A stretch of 64,000 nt of DNA from Chloracidobacterium sp. N (GTDB taxonomy: Bacteria > Acidobacteriota > Blastocatellia > Chloracidobacteriales > Chloracidobacteriaceae). The notes below the pieces were generated by a model that made no database searches, was not told the DNA's origin, and saw nothing but the letters and a program-made list of their open reading frames with translations. Made by a program: the position numbers and the translations under genes. Position 1 is the stretch's first letter; every line of letters starts with the position of its first letter. The stretch spans positions 2,323,819-2,387,818 of the forward strand of contig NZ_CP072642.1 in assembly GCF_018304765.1 (NCBI RefSeq), written 5' to 3'. Of the stretch, positions 44,655 to 55,242 are shown piece by piece.

Positions 44655-46250
44655 TCAACGCACGGCAATTCCGGGACTTTGAGCGTAAACAGTGGTGATA
44701 CTTCCGGCAACTATCTCGGCCACATCAATCAGTGGTTGCGGATAGATGCCGAAAAACAGGACGGCGGCGGCCGATACCACCATTGCAGCCCGTACGCCGG
44801 GCGTCAGGAGCAGCGGCGCGGCGTCCGCCAGATTTTCACTGGGCGGATTCAGAAACATCGCCCGCAGGAAACGGGCGTAATAGTAAAACGCAACCACCGC
44901 ATTCAGGACGGCAATGACGGCCACGTACGTCAGCCACGGCTTGCCGCTCTGAATGAGCGAACCAAAGAGCAGGTACTTGCCAACGAAACCGGCTGTGGCC
45001 GGAATCCCGGCCAGTCCCAGAACGAAGATGAGCATGAGTACAGCCACGCTTGGCGCTTTGGCAAACAGGCCGTTCAGGTCATCCAGTTTCTCGCCGATGA
45101 CCCCCTGCCGATGCAGGGCGATGATGACGGCAAAGACGCCGGTGTTCATCAGCGTGTAGGTCATGATGTGAAAGGCCACGCCCTGATAGCCCATTGGCGT
45201 GCCGGAGACGATGCCGAGCAGGATGTATCCGGCGTGCGCAATGCTTGAATAGGCCAGCAGCCGCTTGACATTGTCCTGTGTCACCGCGGCCAGGTTGCCA
45301 ATCGTCATCGTCAGCACGGCCACGACCGTCAGCATGGCGGCCCAACCCGGCAAATCCTGCATCTCCCGCAGGGGAGCCAGCGCAAACAGCAGCATGCGCG
45401 CCAGCAGGACGTATGCCCCGGCCTTGGGGCCCACCGACATAAACGCCGTCACCGTCGTCGGCGCGCCTTCATAGGCATCCGGCGCCCACATGTGGAACGG
45501 CACGGCCGCAATCTTGAACAGCAGCCCGGCCGCCACAAGCACCATTGCCACCAGCAGCAGCAACCGTGGGTCGCCGTTTTCCGCGCCGGCGCCCTGGACG
45601 TAGTCGGCGATGGTTTCCGCAATCAGCCCCAGGTTCGTGTGCCCGGTCACGCCATAGACCAGCGACAGGCCGTACAGAATGAGCGCCGAGGAAAAAATCC
45701 CCGTCAGAAAGTATTTCATCGCCGCTTCGTTCGAGCGCCCGTCGCGCTTCAGGTAGCCCACGAGCACATAGACGCTCAGCGACATCAGCTCAAACGACAC
45801 GAAAAGCGAAATGAGGTCGCCGCTGACGGCGACAAACATCATGCCCAGTGTCGAAAACAGAATCAGCGCGTAGTATTCACCGCGCTGCTCCCGTTCAAAT
45901 TCGAGGTACTTGATCGAGTAGAGAATCGAGAACGCCGCCGCGACAATGAACACAAAGCGGAACACGACGGACAGCCCATCAATGAACAGCATTCCGTAGA
46001 AGGCGCTGACAGGCAGCCGATCGGCCACGCCCATGACCTGCTGGGCCAGCGCCAGCGCGACGAACCCCAGTCCCACCAGACTCAGGTAGGCCGTCACCTG
46101 CTTTTTGCCACGCGGCAGCGCCACGTCCAGCACCAGCGCCGCGCAGGCAAACAGGGTCAGGATGATTTCCGGCATGATGAGTGCCGTCTCACGCAGGGTC
46201 GGCAGCGGAGGCAGTTCAACAAGCAGAGGCAGCATGGTCAGATTCAGCAT
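44655..46250 (-). CDS. nuoN: NADH-quinone oxidoreductase subunit N
   Basis: A 531-residue Mrp-type antiporter-like subunit of complex I in the inner membrane, with about 14 helices. Proton-channel residues are in SLFVSFELMSLSVYVLVGY (the conserved Glu) and LLFKIAAVPFHMWAPDAYEG (the conserved Lys). LLAYSSIAHAGYILLGI is also typical. It is the last gene of the nuoC-D-H-J-K-L-M-N run. A second Met at residue 6 is an alternative start; neither has a strong ribosome site. Confidence 0.96.
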   Translation of the reverse strand: MLNLTMLPLLVELPPLPTLRETALIMPEIILTLFACAALVLDVALPRGKKQVTAYLSLVGLGFVALALAQQVMGVADRLPVSAFYGMLFIDGLSVVFRFVFIVAAAFSILYSIKYLEFEREQRGEYYALILFSTLGMMFVAVSGDLISLFVSFELMSLSVYVLVGYLKRDGRSNEAAMKYFLTGIFSSALILYGLSLVYGVTGHTNLGLIAETIADYVQGAGAENGDPRLLLLVAMVLVAAGLLFKIAAVPFHMWAPDAYEGAPTTVTAFMSVGPKAGAYVLLARMLLFALAPLREMQDLPGWAAMLTVVAVLTMTIGNLAAVTQDNVKRLLAYSSIAHAGYILLGIVSGTPMGYQGVAFHIMTYTLMNTGVFAVIIALHRQGVIGEKLDDLNGLFAKAPSVAVLMLIFVLGLAGIPATAGFVGKYLLFGSLIQSGKPWLTYVAVIAVLNAVVAFYYYARFLRAMFLNPPSENLADAAPLLLTPGVRAAMVVSAAAVLFFGIYPQPLIDVAEIVAGSITTVYAQSPGIAVR

Positions 46251-46289
46251 AACGGTAGATGATTCCCGGAGATGACCCAGCAGTGATTT

Positions 46290-48113
46290 TCACTGCGGTG
46301 TTTCGGACGCACGGGTTGGCGAAACAGCCGCTTTCCCGGCCGCAGCTTTCTCGATGCGTGCCGCGTCGCGCTGGGCAAAGTAGTTCGGCCGCATCTGGCG
46401 CACGACGACTTCCGTCGTACCATTGAGCAGGGTGACAAGCGGCTTCGGGTACACGCCAAAGATGATCATGGCCGCGACGAGCGGCGTCAGGTAGGCCCAT
46501 TCACGGGCGTTCAAATCCGGCAGGTCGGCATTTTTCGGGTTTTTGACCGGCCCCAGAAACACCCGCTCATAGAGCCAGAGCATGTAGGCCGCGCCCAGAA
46601 TGATGCCCGTCGTCCCCCAGAAAGCCCAGGTGATGTTGGCTTCAAACACACCGCGCAGCCCGATGAACTCTCCCACAAAGCCGTTGAGCAGCGGCAGACC
46701 AACGCTGGCCATCGTCGCAATCATGAACATCACCGAAAAGGCCGGCATGCTGATGACGATGCCGCCGTAGTCGGCAATCTGGCGCGTATGCCGCCGCTCG
46801 TAAAGAATCCCAATCATGATGAACAGGGCCGCGCTTGTGACCCCGTGGCTCAGCATCTGCAGGGCCGCACCGTTGATGCCGTTCGGGTTGAAGGCAAACA
46901 GCGAAAGCATCGTCGTTCCCATGTGCGCCACGGACGAGTAGGCAATCGTCTTTTTCATGTCCTTCTGCGCCAGCGCCACGAGTGACCCATACACGATGCC
47001 GAGAATGGCCAGCGTGGCCATCACCGAGGCGACGCGCGCATCCATGGCGGCGTCGGGAAACATGGGAAAGTTGAAGCGGACAAAGCCATACGTGCCGATC
47101 TTGAGCAGAATCCCGGCCAGAATCGCCGAACCGGCCGTCGGCGCTTCGACGTGCGCATCCGGCAGCCACGTGTGAAATGGAACCATCGGTACCTTGATGG
47201 CCAGCGCCAAAGCAAACCCGGCAAACAGCCACAACTGCAAGGACAGCGGCACCAGCGGATTCCCCTGCCCGTCGCGGGCGCTGCCAATCGCCTGAAGCGC
47301 GTAGATGTTGAAAGTCCCGTATGCCGTCGGCTCGGCGTCATACGTTCCACCGCCGGCCAGCGCCGCCCGGTACACCCCGGCCCGGCGGGCCGTTTCAATC
47401 CCCTCCAGCACCATGCCGCGCATCGGTGCATTGTTGCCGACGATGACCTCCGCCGCGGCCCTGACCTCGTTCGGATACCTGGCCGCGGTTTCAGCCGCCG
47501 TGAAGTAGAACTTGAACACGGCCACCAGCATCAGCAGCGAGCCAACCAGGGTGTAGATGAAAAACTTGATGGCCGAATACAGCCGCCGCTCGCCGCCCCA
47601 GATACCGATGAGCAGGTACATGGGCACGAGCATGACCTCGAAAAACACGTAGAACAGAAACAGATCGGCGGCCGCGAACACGCCAATCATGAACGACTGC
47701 ATGATGAGCAGCAGCGCGTAGTATTCCTTCTCGCGCTTCTCGATGTAGCTCCACGAGCACAGCGCCACAATCGGGCCCAGAAAGGTCGTCAGCATCACCA
47801 GCGTCAGGGCCAGCCCGTCCACGCCCATCTGGTACTTGGCCCCGATGGCCGGAATCCACGCGGCCGTTTCCATAAACTGCAACCCGCGCACGTCGTAGTT
47901 CCACATCAGCACGAGCGGGAGCGAAGCCAGGAAACACAGCGTCATCCAGAGGGTGGCGAACTGCTTGATGAGGTCGGTACGGCGCTTGTCAAGGAAAAAG
48001 ACGATGACGCCCCCGACCAGCGGCAGCCAGGTGACGAGACTCAGAATGCCAATCGGCCCGAAGTACAGCTCGGCCGGGCCGGAGGATGCCAGAAAAACGT
48101 TGCTCAGTATCAT
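46290..48113 (-). CDS. nuoM: NADH-quinone oxidoreductase subunit M
   Basis: A 607-residue antiporter-like complex I subunit. Conserved blocks are FLFYVFFEVMLVPMYLLIGIWGG, KVPMVPFHTWLPDAHVEAPT and TIAYSSVAHMGTTMLSLFA. It is about 100 residues longer than most NuoM proteins. Much of the excess is an insertion near residues 210-295, between the helix in LVGSLLMLVAVFKFYF and the helix in WLFAGFALALAIKVPMVP, probably facing the periplasm. It lies between nuoL and nuoN. Confidence 0.96.
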   Translation of the reverse strand: MILSNVFLASSGPAELYFGPIGILSLVTWLPLVGGVIVFFLDKRRTDLIKQFATLWMTLCFLASLPLVLMWNYDVRGLQFMETAAWIPAIGAKYQMGVDGLALTLVMLTTFLGPIVALCSWSYIEKREKEYYALLLIMQSFMIGVFAAADLFLFYVFFEVMLVPMYLLIGIWGGERRLYSAIKFFIYTLVGSLLMLVAVFKFYFTAAETAARYPNEVRAAAEVIVGNNAPMRGMVLEGIETARRAGVYRAALAGGGTYDAEPTAYGTFNIYALQAIGSARDGQGNPLVPLSLQLWLFAGFALALAIKVPMVPFHTWLPDAHVEAPTAGSAILAGILLKIGTYGFVRFNFPMFPDAAMDARVASVMATLAILGIVYGSLVALAQKDMKKTIAYSSVAHMGTTMLSLFAFNPNGINGAALQMLSHGVTSAALFIMIGILYERRHTRQIADYGGIVISMPAFSVMFMIATMASVGLPLLNGFVGEFIGLRGVFEANITWAFWGTTGIILGAAYMLWLYERVFLGPVKNPKNADLPDLNAREWAYLTPLVAAMIIFGVYPKPLVTLLNGTTEVVVRQMRPNYFAQRDAARIEKAAAGKAAVSPTRASETPQ

Positions 48114-48181
48114 GCCGTGTAATCCCTTGATGAACTCCCTGAATACGCCCCTGTTTCAGCGTCCGGCGGCAAACACAAGCC

Positions 48182-50497
48182 TTACGGCGCCAGGACGCGC
48201 CCGGTCTGCGGCGACGAAGATGCCGGCGCCGGCGTGCGGCTCGGCGCAAACAGTTCCTTGAAGAGCGGATACCCCATGCCGGTAATGAACAGGAACAGCC
48301 CCAGCGCCATGACCAGGACGTAGTTCTGCATCAGCCCGGTCTGCAACGTGCGGAAGACCACCGAACCGGCGCGCGTCAGCCAGGCGAACATGTTAACGAT
48401 GGAGTCCACGACGAAATCCAGCCCCCACGCCCCCAGGTTGATCTTTTTGAACGCACCCACCAGATAGACATCAATGAACTCATCCCAGAACCACTTGCGC
48501 ACGCTCAGCACATACAGTGGGCGCAGGGTCTGGGCCAGCTTGTCGGGCAGTTCCGGGCGGATGACATAGAGAAAGTACGCCAACCCCATCATGGCCAGTG
48601 CCCAGACGACGCTCACCATGGCCAGCAGCCATTCGGTCGGGTTGACACCGGTGACGGGCTTTTCAGGATACAGCGTGGTGTCCATCACCGGAGCCAGCCA
48701 GTGATGGACGTAGTTGGGTATCGCGCCGCCTGTCAGCTCTTCCGACACACCGGCAAATCCGGCCCCAAAGGCGAACACCGCCAGCACGATGAGCGGGAGC
48801 GTCATCACCAGTGGCGACTCGTGCGGATGAAAATCCTTTGTCGCCGGAGCGTGGTGGTGCTCGTCGCCGTGATGGCCTTCCTGGAAATCCGGCCCTTCCA
48901 GAAAGCGTTCTTTGCCGAAGAAGGTCAGGCACATCAGGCGCGTCATGTAAAACGCCGTCACACCCGCCGTCAGAAAGCCCACCACATAGAGCGCCAGCCC
49001 CACGTCGTGGCTGAACACAGGCGTGTGCAGCGTCTTGGCCAGAATTTCGTCCTTACTGAAAAACCCGGAGAACGGGATGATGCCACAGATGGCAAACAGT
49101 GAGACCATCATCGTGGTAAAGGTGATGGGCATGTACTTTTTGAAGTTGCCGTAGTAGGTCATCTCCTGCTGGTGGCCGCTGGGCGAGCCGCCGTGGATGA
49201 CACTGCCGGAACCCAGAAAGAGCTGGGCTTTGAAAAACGCATGCGTCACGACGTGGAACACGCCGGCGACAAAGGCCCCCACCCCGCAGCCGACGAACAT
49301 GTAGCCAAGCTGCGAAACTGTCGAGTAAGCCAGAGCCTTTTTGATGTCGGTCTGGGTAATGCCAATGGTGGCCGCCACGAAGGCGGTCGCCATCCCAATG
49401 ACGGCCACGGTCAGCATGGCCGTTGGCGCGCGCTGGAAGAGCGGGTTACACCGCGCCACGAGATACACCCCGGCCGTCACCATCGTGGCGGCGTGGATGA
49501 GCGCCGACACCGGTGTGGGGCCGGCCATGGCGTCCGGCAACCAGGTGTAGAGCGGAATCTGGGCGCTCTTTCCGGCGGCACCCAGAAACACCAGCAGGGC
49601 AATGACCGTCAGCGTGCCGGTCGTGAAACTGAGCGCCGCCAGCCCCAGCGGCTCCTGTGGCAGCGCCTTGACCATCACCATCACGTCGGCATAGTCGAGC
49701 GTGCCAAAGACGGCAAAAATCGCCATCATCGCCAGCATCAGCCCAAAGTCGCCGACACGGTTCATCACAAAGGCTTTCTTGGCGGCCACCCCGGCTTCGG
49801 GCTTCTTCAGGTAGTAGCCGATGAGCAGATAGGATGCCAACCCAACGCCTTCCCACCCGACGAACGTCATCAGAAAGTTCGCGCCCAACACCAGGTTGAG
49901 CATCATGAACATAAACAGGTTCAGGTAGGCGAAAAACCGGTGAAAACTCGGATCGCCGTGCATGTAGCCGATGGCGAACAGGTGAATGAAAAAGGCGACA
50001 AAGGTGACGAACAGGATGTACAGCCCGGAAAGCTGGTCGAGTTGGTACGCCCACTTGATGGAAAAGTCCGCCAGGCGTCCGGCACTTGGTCCCAGCGTCG
50101 TCGTCAGTGCCCCGCCCGGCATCCACTCAAACAGCGTGACCACATAAGGTGTGGCCACTTCTTCCGAAGCGCCGGCTTTTTCGGGTGCAGCCTCCGACGC
50201 CTGCGGATTTTCAGCCGCTTTGGCCACTTCCTTGGCACGCCGGGACTCCACATCCTCGCCGGACACCCGCGCCATCAACTCGGCTTCGCGCTGCCTGGCC
50301 GCCGCCTGAACCTGGGCATCGTGCGCATGGTGGCTGAACGCATAGACGGCAACTGCCGAGCAGACAAACGAAGCCGCCACCATCGTGCAGGCAATGGCAC
50401 CGATGACCTTTTCAGAAAAACCAAGCCGCCGGGCAAACAGGCCGTTGATGATGAAACCGAGCAGCGGAAAGAACGGAACGAGTGCGACGAATTCCAT
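48182..50497 (-). CDS. nuoL: NADH-quinone oxidoreductase subunit L
   Basis: A 771-residue subunit with the long lateral helix typical of NuoL at the C-terminus. Motifs include FVGWEGVGLASYLLIGYY, KSAQIPLYTWLPDAMAGPTP, ALIHAATMVTAGVYL and LAYSTVSQLGYMF. NuoL is normally about 610-660 residues. Here an Ala/Glu-rich insertion of about 60 residues follows the second helix (QVQAAARQREAELMARV onward), and a His/Asp-rich loop (EGHHGDEHHHAPATKDFHPH) occurs near residue 530. ATG 50497 is five bases after the nuoK stop. Confidence 0.96.
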   Translation of the reverse strand: MEFVALVPFFPLLGFIINGLFARRLGFSEKVIGAIACTMVAASFVCSAVAVYAFSHHAHDAQVQAAARQREAELMARVSGEDVESRRAKEVAKAAENPQASEAAPEKAGASEEVATPYVVTLFEWMPGGALTTTLGPSAGRLADFSIKWAYQLDQLSGLYILFVTFVAFFIHLFAIGYMHGDPSFHRFFAYLNLFMFMMLNLVLGANFLMTFVGWEGVGLASYLLIGYYLKKPEAGVAAKKAFVMNRVGDFGLMLAMMAIFAVFGTLDYADVMVMVKALPQEPLGLAALSFTTGTLTVIALLVFLGAAGKSAQIPLYTWLPDAMAGPTPVSALIHAATMVTAGVYLVARCNPLFQRAPTAMLTVAVIGMATAFVAATIGITQTDIKKALAYSTVSQLGYMFVGCGVGAFVAGVFHVVTHAFFKAQLFLGSGSVIHGGSPSGHQQEMTYYGNFKKYMPITFTTMMVSLFAICGIIPFSGFFSKDEILAKTLHTPVFSHDVGLALYVVGFLTAGVTAFYMTRLMCLTFFGKERFLEGPDFQEGHHGDEHHHAPATKDFHPHESPLVMTLPLIVLAVFAFGAGFAGVSEELTGGAIPNYVHHWLAPVMDTTLYPEKPVTGVNPTEWLLAMVSVVWALAMMGLAYFLYVIRPELPDKLAQTLRPLYVLSVRKWFWDEFIDVYLVGAFKKINLGAWGLDFVVDSIVNMFAWLTRAGSVVFRTLQTGLMQNYVLVMALGLFLFITGMGYPLFKELFAPSRTPAPASSSPQTGRVLAP

Positions 50498-50502
50498 CGA
50501 AG

Positions 50503-50913
50503 TCACCACTTGAGCAGGTTGATTTCGTCAGCCGCCACCGTTTCGCGGTTGCGGTACAGCGCCAGAAGCAGTCCCAGCCCCAGCGCGGCTTCGGCCGCGG
50601 CCACCACGATGACGAAAATCGTCATGACGTGGCCGTTGTAGGCATAGAGACTCCCCTGGGTCTGCCAGTAGCGCGCGAAGGCAATGAAGTTGAGATTGGC
50701 TGCGCTCAGCATCAGTTCCACCGACATAAAGATGACGATGATGTTGCGCCGGATGAGCACGCCGCCGATGCCAATGCTGAAAATGATGGCGCTCAGCACC
50801 AGAAACTTCGAGGTATCCACCTCCTTCAGCCCCTGGAGGTAACGCTCCATAAACGATGGTTCAGCAACCTGCCGGGCGGCCCAACCGGCCGCCAACGCCA
50901 AAAACGTCATCAT
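50503..50913 (-). CDS. nuoK: NADH-quinone oxidoreductase subunit K
   Basis: A 136-residue membrane subunit with three helices. Typical are FLVLSAIIFSIGIGGVLIRR, VIFMSVELMLSAANLNFIAF (the conserved Glu) and IFVIVVAAAEAALGLGLLLAL (the second Glu). NuoK is usually about 100 residues; the extra 30 at the N-terminus (FLALAAGWAARQVAEPSF) are supported by the GGGAG site before ATG 50913. A shorter form from the Met at residue 22 is possible. Confidence 0.95.
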   Translation of the reverse strand: MMTFLALAAGWAARQVAEPSFMERYLQGLKEVDTSKFLVLSAIIFSIGIGGVLIRRNIIVIFMSVELMLSAANLNFIAFARYWQTQGSLYAYNGHVMTIFVIVVAAAEAALGLGLLLALYRNRETVAADEINLLKW

Positions 50914-50931
50914 CGGGTTTTCTCCCAGGGT

Positions 50932-51516
50932 CTAGTCGTAGGTTTCTTCCTGTCTGCGGTCACGCGCCAGCAGGACTGAACCCACAATCGCCATCAGCAG
51001 CAATACGGAAGCGATCTCGAAGGGCAGGACGGCGCGCGTGTACAGCGTCACGCCCAGCGTCTCCGTATCGGACGAGATCACACCGGCCGGGGCATTCGGG
51101 TCAGGGCGGGCATTCTCGATAGCCATGCGGTCGGCTGATGGGCGCGTTTTGAAGAAGCCCCCCCGCTGCTGCGTGTAGGTCACAGCGCCCAGCAGCGAAA
51201 GCCCCACCAGCGCCGCGATGACCGCCCCCGCCTTGTCCTGCCGGTTGAATGGATTTTCGACTTCGCTGCGGGTGTTGACGAGCATCAGCACAAACAGAAA
51301 CAGCACCAGAATGCCGCCCACATAGACCAGAATCTGCGCCCCGGCCACAAATTCCGCCCGCAGCAGCAGGAACAGTGCCGCCGTGGCAATCAGCGTCGAA
51401 ATCAGAAACAACGCGCAGTGAACCGGATTGCGCGCCGACACGGTAAAAACGGCAGCAAAGAGCGCCACCAGCGTCAGCATCCAGAAGAAGACGGCTTCCC
51501 AGCCAACGAGCAACAT
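50932..51516 (-). CDS. nuoJ: NADH-quinone oxidoreductase subunit J
   Basis: A 194-residue subunit with five helices. Visible are ARNPVHCALFLISTLIATAA, LLLRAEFVAGAQILVYVGGI and LVLFLFVLMLVNTR. A longer soluble loop (residues 115-155) precedes the last helix. A GGGGAG ribosome site precedes the ATG. It follows nuoH directly; the nuoI gene usually found between H and J is absent. Confidence 0.95.
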   Translation of the reverse strand: MLLVGWEAVFFWMLTLVALFAAVFTVSARNPVHCALFLISTLIATAALFLLLRAEFVAGAQILVYVGGILVLFLFVLMLVNTRSEVENPFNRQDKAGAVIAALVGLSLLGAVTYTQQRGGFFKTRPSADRMAIENARPDPNAPAGVISSDTETLGVTLYTRAVLPFEIASVLLLMAIVGSVLLARDRRQEETYD

Positions 51517-51569
51517 ACTTCTCCCCTTTCACCCAGCGGACCGACCGGCCATTACGGGCATCGCCCCGG

Positions 51570-52937
51570 TCAGACTCCGGCCGGCTTGACGCCGGGCGAC
51601 AGCTTGACCTTGCGCGTGCTGATGGGAATCGTCGTCCGCTGCGCGCGCAGGTTGAAACTCTTGGAATTGCGGTTGATGGCGTTGAGCAACGCCAGAATCG
51701 GAAACGCCGACAGAAGTCCGGCAACAGTGAAAAACACCTTGCCCTGCCAGTCCATTTCCAGTACGCCGCCGACGGAGCGCACCAGACCCAACTCTTTGCC
51801 AATGAGGAATATGGTGGCCGTCAGGACGATGTTGGCCAGCGCCGCCGGCATCAGCCACTTCCAGCCCAGCTCCATGAGCTGGTCGTAGCGGTAGCGGGGA
51901 AACGTCCAGCGCATCCAGATGAAAAGATAGAGGATGAGACCACACTTGATAGCAAAGGCCGTGACGCCGATGAGCGTCAGGACGGCTTCGCGGTACGCTT
52001 CAGGCGCCCGCGCGGCAATGGCGTCCATCCCCGGTACATACCATCCGCCCAGGTAGAGCGTCGCCCCAATCGCCGAAACGACGACCATGTTGGCGTACTC
52101 GGCAATGAAGAAGATGGAGAACCGAAAGCCGCTGTATTCCGTGTGAAACCCGCCGACCAGCTCGGACTCCGCTTCGGCCAGATCAAATGGCGCGCGGTTT
52201 GTCTCGGCCACAACCGAAACCAGAAAGACGATGAACGAGGGAAACAGAAAGAGAACAAACCACACGCCGAGACTTTTCTGGGCCTCAACAATGCCCTGCA
52301 TCGAAAACGTGCGGGTGAAAATGAGCGCCGAGACAATCGTCAGCCCAATGGCGGCTTCATAACTCACCATCTGCGCTGAAGACCGCAGCGCACCGAGCAG
52401 CGGATACTTGCTGTTCGACGCCCAGCCGCCCAGGATGATACCCAACACCCCAACTGACGAAACCGACAGGATGAACAACAGACCGATGTTGATGTTGGTG
52501 ATGCTGGCGTAGTGGGGGCCGTAGGGCAGGACCGCCAGAACAATGAACGCACACACCATACTGATGATGGGCGCCAGCGTAAAAATGGTCTTGTCGGCCT
52601 TGAAGGGAATGACATCTTCCTTGATGAGCAGTTTGATGCCATCGGCAGCCGGCTGGAGCAGTCCCAGCGGACCCGTGCGATTGGGTCCGACCCGCACCTG
52701 AATCCACGCGCTCACCTTGCGTTCCGCCAGCGTCAGATACGCCACGGCGGTCAACACCACGACCAGCATGACGCCAACCTGAATGAGCGGCCACACGATG
52801 AAATCCGCCGCGTCGGTTGCCGTCAGGTTGGCGGTTATCCATGTCGGCAGGTACGTGTAGAGCCACTCCACCAGCGACTCAATCCACTTCGGGGATGCGT
52901 TCAGCGCCAGCATCCAGGGCCAAGAGGTCATCATCAT
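51570..52937 (-). CDS. nuoH: NADH-quinone oxidoreductase subunit H
   Basis: A 455-residue quinone-site subunit. Conserved are [81 protein letters not shown] and [19 protein letters not shown]. It is longer than the common 330-residue form, with a 40-residue N-terminal extension and a C-terminal region ending in a basic tail. Its ATG overlaps the nuoD stop (52934-52937). Confidence 0.96.
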   Translation of the reverse strand: MMMTSWPWMLALNASPKWIESLVEWLYTYLPTWITANLTATDAADFIVWPLIQVGVMLVVVLTAVAYLTLAERKVSAWIQVRVGPNRTGPLGLLQPAADGIKLLIKEDVIPFKADKTIFTLAPIISMVCAFIVLAVLPYGPHYASITNINIGLLFILSVSSVGVLGIILGGWASNSKYPLLGALRSSAQMVSYEAAIGLTIVSALIFTRTFSMQGIVEAQKSLGVWFVLFLFPSFIVFLVSVVAETNRAPFDLAEAESELVGGFHTEYSGFRFSIFFIAEYANMVVVSAIGATLYLGGWYVPGMDAIAARAPEAYREAVLTLIGVTAFAIKCGLILYLFIWMRWTFPRYRYDQLMELGWKWLMPAALANIVLTATIFLIGKELGLVRSVGGVLEMDWQGKVFFTVAGLLSAFPILALLNAINRNSKSFNLRAQRTTIPISTRKVKLSPGVKPAGV

Positions 52938-54070
52938 CGGTCAATCTCACCCAGCACAATATCGAGCGAACCAATCACGGCCACGACATCCGACACGAGC
53001 GAACCAATGGCCATCTTGCGCAATGCGCCCAAGTTAACAAATGAAGACGGACGCATGCGCAGCCGGTAGGGCTTTGTTCCCCCATCGGAAACCAGATACA
53101 GCCCCAACTCGCCTTTCGGGCCTTCGACCGAGTGATACACCTCGCCGGCCGGAACACGTATGACTTTTGGAACCTTTCCCATCACCGGGCCATCCGGCAG
53201 CCTGTCGAGCGCCTGCATGATGATGCGGCGGCTCTGGCGCATTTCTTCCATGCGCACAAGGTAGCGGTCGAAGGTATCGCCGTTTTCGCCAATCGGGATG
53301 TCAAACTCCAGGTCGGCATAGCACTCATAGGGATCGGTCTTGCGCACATCGTAATCTACACCTGACCCGCGCAGCGGTGCCCCGGTCAGGCCCAGACTGA
53401 TGGCGTCTTCGGCCGAGATAACCCCAATCCCAACGGTACGCCCCAGCCAGATGCGGTTTTCGTTGAGCAGCGTCTCGTACTCCTCCAGCCGCTTGGGAAA
53501 CAGGTCACAGAAGGCACGTACCTGAGCCTCAAACTCCGGGTAGGCGTCATAGGTCATCCCGCCAATCCGAAAGGCGTGGCAGGTCAGACGCGCCCCAAAG
53601 AAATTCTCGAAAATTTTGAGAATCTCCTCCCGCTCGCGGAAGGCATACAGAAAGACCGTAAAGCCGCCGATGTCGAGGGCGTGCGTCGCCAGCCACAGCA
53701 GATGGCTCGACAGCCGGTTGAGTTCGGTCAGAATGACCCGGAGGTACTGCGCCCGGGGCGGCACTTCAATCCCCATGGCTTTTTCGACCGTTTCGACATA
53801 GAGCAGCCCGTTCGAGACGGCAGCAATGTAGTCCAGGCGGTCGAAATACGGCGCAATCATCGGATAGAGCCGGTTCTCGAAGATTTTTTCCGCGCCCCGG
53901 TGGAGATAGCCAATGTCGCAGTCGAGGTCCACGACCCGCTCCCCATCGAGCTTGAGGATGACCCGCAGCACACCGTGCGTCGAAGGATGCTGCGGCCCCA
54001 TGCTGAGTACCATCTGGTCAGCGTCAAACAGGGTCTCGGTATGATGTGTCACGAGCGGAATTTGGTTCAT
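52934..54070 (-). CDS. nuoD: NADH-quinone oxidoreductase subunit D
   Basis: A 378-residue 49-kDa-type subunit lining the quinone channel. Conserved are [56 protein letters not shown] and [20 protein letters not shown] (family form), ending [11 protein letters not shown]. The length is slightly below the usual 390-410. It is translationally coupled to nuoH and 76 bases after nuoC. Confidence 0.97.
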   Translation of the reverse strand: MNQIPLVTHHTETLFDADQMVLSMGPQHPSTHGVLRVILKLDGERVVDLDCDIGYLHRGAEKIFENRLYPMIAPYFDRLDYIAAVSNGLLYVETVEKAMGIEVPPRAQYLRVILTELNRLSSHLLWLATHALDIGGFTVFLYAFREREEILKIFENFFGARLTCHAFRIGGMTYDAYPEFEAQVRAFCDLFPKRLEEYETLLNENRIWLGRTVGIGVISAEDAISLGLTGAPLRGSGVDYDVRKTDPYECYADLEFDIPIGENGDTFDRYLVRMEEMRQSRRIIMQALDRLPDGPVMGKVPKVIRVPAGEVYHSVEGPKGELGLYLVSDGGTKPYRLRMRPSSFVNLGALRKMAIGSLVSDVVAVIGSLDIVLGEIDR

Positions 54071-54146
54071 ACGTCCTTCCTCACAGCGTTTCGGGCGCGC
54101 AGCCTGGGGAACGGTGCAACGCGGACAGGGGCATCGGGGTCAGCCA

Positions 54147-54941
54147 TTATTCAAACTTCCCGGTGAGATCAGCCCCTTCCGGGATTTCAAGGATGTTCAG
54201 GTTCTCCGTCACCCACTCGTTGGGACGGTATTCAACCGGGTACTCCTTGCGGAGCGGAAACCCAACCCAGCCCTCCGGCAACAGGATGCGGCGCAGATCG
54301 GGGTGCCCCTCGAAGCAGATACCGAACATGTCGTACACCTCACGCTCCAGCCAGTTGGCCGTCGTCCAGATGTCACAGACGGTGTAGATGGGCTGTTCCT
54401 CCGGCAGCTCCGCCTTGACCCGCAGCCGCCGGTTTTCCGCGATGGAATACAACTGATAGACCACCTCGAAGGCCTTGCGGTCGGGGTAGTGAACAGCGGT
54501 GACATCCGTAAGCATGTCAAACCTGATGGAGGCGTCGTAGCGCAGATACCAGAGCAGATCGCGCGCGCGTTCCGGCGCCACCCGCAGGATTTGCTGCCCA
54601 TTGCTGGTGACAGCCTCTTTGATGTCGTCCTGAAAAGCCGCGCGCAGGGACGCAATGAAGGAGTCGTCCTTGATTTCGGCATAAGCTGGTACGGCTTCTT
54701 TCTTGGCGGCGGCCTTGGCCGGGGCCTTGGCGGCGGCCTTGGCCGGGGCTTTGGCCGGTGCGGCCGGGGCCGCAGACTCGCCTTCCGGCGGTGCTGCCGC
54801 CGCCGCTTCACGGGCGGCTTTCGCCGCCGCCGCCTTGGCCTTGGCAGCGGCTATCTTGGCCTCACGTTCCGCATCCGGCGTGGCTCCCGCTTCGGAAGCC
54901 GGCGGCGCGGCGTCTGGTGTCGGCTTGGTTTCCTCAGACAT
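54147..54941 (-). CDS. nuoC: NADH-quinone oxidoreductase subunit C with Ala/Lys-rich N-extension
   Basis: A 264-residue 30-kDa-type subunit. The C-terminal 165 residues are the family domain ([60 protein letters not shown]). The first 95 are almost wholly Ala, Lys, Pro and Glu, with PAKA-type repeats, probably disordered and produced by repeat growth. I chose the start at 54941 (MSEETKPTP) over a codon six residues earlier. It is the first gene of this nuo run; nuoA and nuoB are not upstream. Confidence 0.94.
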   Translation of the reverse strand: MSEETKPTPDAAPPASEAGATPDAEREAKIAAAKAKAAAAKAAREAAAAAPPEGESAAPAAPAKAPAKAAAKAPAKAAAKKEAVPAYAEIKDDSFIASLRAAFQDDIKEAVTSNGQQILRVAPERARDLLWYLRYDASIRFDMLTDVTAVHYPDRKAFEVVYQLYSIAENRRLRVKAELPEEQPIYTVCDIWTTANWLEREVYDMFGICFEGHPDLRRILLPEGWVGFPLRKEYPVEYRPNEWVTENLNILEIPEGADLTGKFE

Positions 54942-55242
54942 GCGTTGCAAAAACCCCAATCTGGTGCAGGTTTGGGCGTCCTACAGGGGCGGAGACACCC
55001 TGCGCACGGGCTGCTTATAGCCCAGTGCAGGCACTGGTGACGAGTGTCCTTTCCGCCTTTTTTCCGTTGCAAGTATATGATTCTGAATATGTTAGAAAAC
55101 TCACGCTGCCCATTCGGCGCCATTTGCGGGACGGGCGGCAGGTGAACCTGCCGTGGCTAAACCGGAGATAACGACGGGCACCAAAAAGGGCGGGGTTGTG
55201 TCACCCCGCCCCAGTCTTCAGGGATAGCGTGGCTGCCGGCAG
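54942..55242. other. Intergenic region upstream of nuoC
   Basis: 300 bases between nuoC and the radical SAM gene, both on the minus strand. The promoter for the nuo run should be here. An AT-richer stretch (55070-55100) and the palindrome CAGTGCAGGCACTG (55023-55036) are the only visible features besides the terminator at 55183-55211. No gene is seen. Confidence 0.5.
55183..55211 (-). terminator. Intrinsic terminator after the Tes/Mss-like gene
   Basis: On the minus strand the stem GGGCGGGGT / ACCCCGCCC (9 base pairs, 6-base loop, forward 55188-55211) is followed by TTTTT (55183-55187). It lies 32-60 bases after the stop at 55243 and separates that gene from the nuo operon. Confidence 0.93.

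Noticed and set aside
49172-50641. A 489-codon plus-strand open frame
   Set aside because: It is opposite nuoL/nuoK, whose identity is certain; the product is a His/Arg/Gln-rich string typical of antisense frames.
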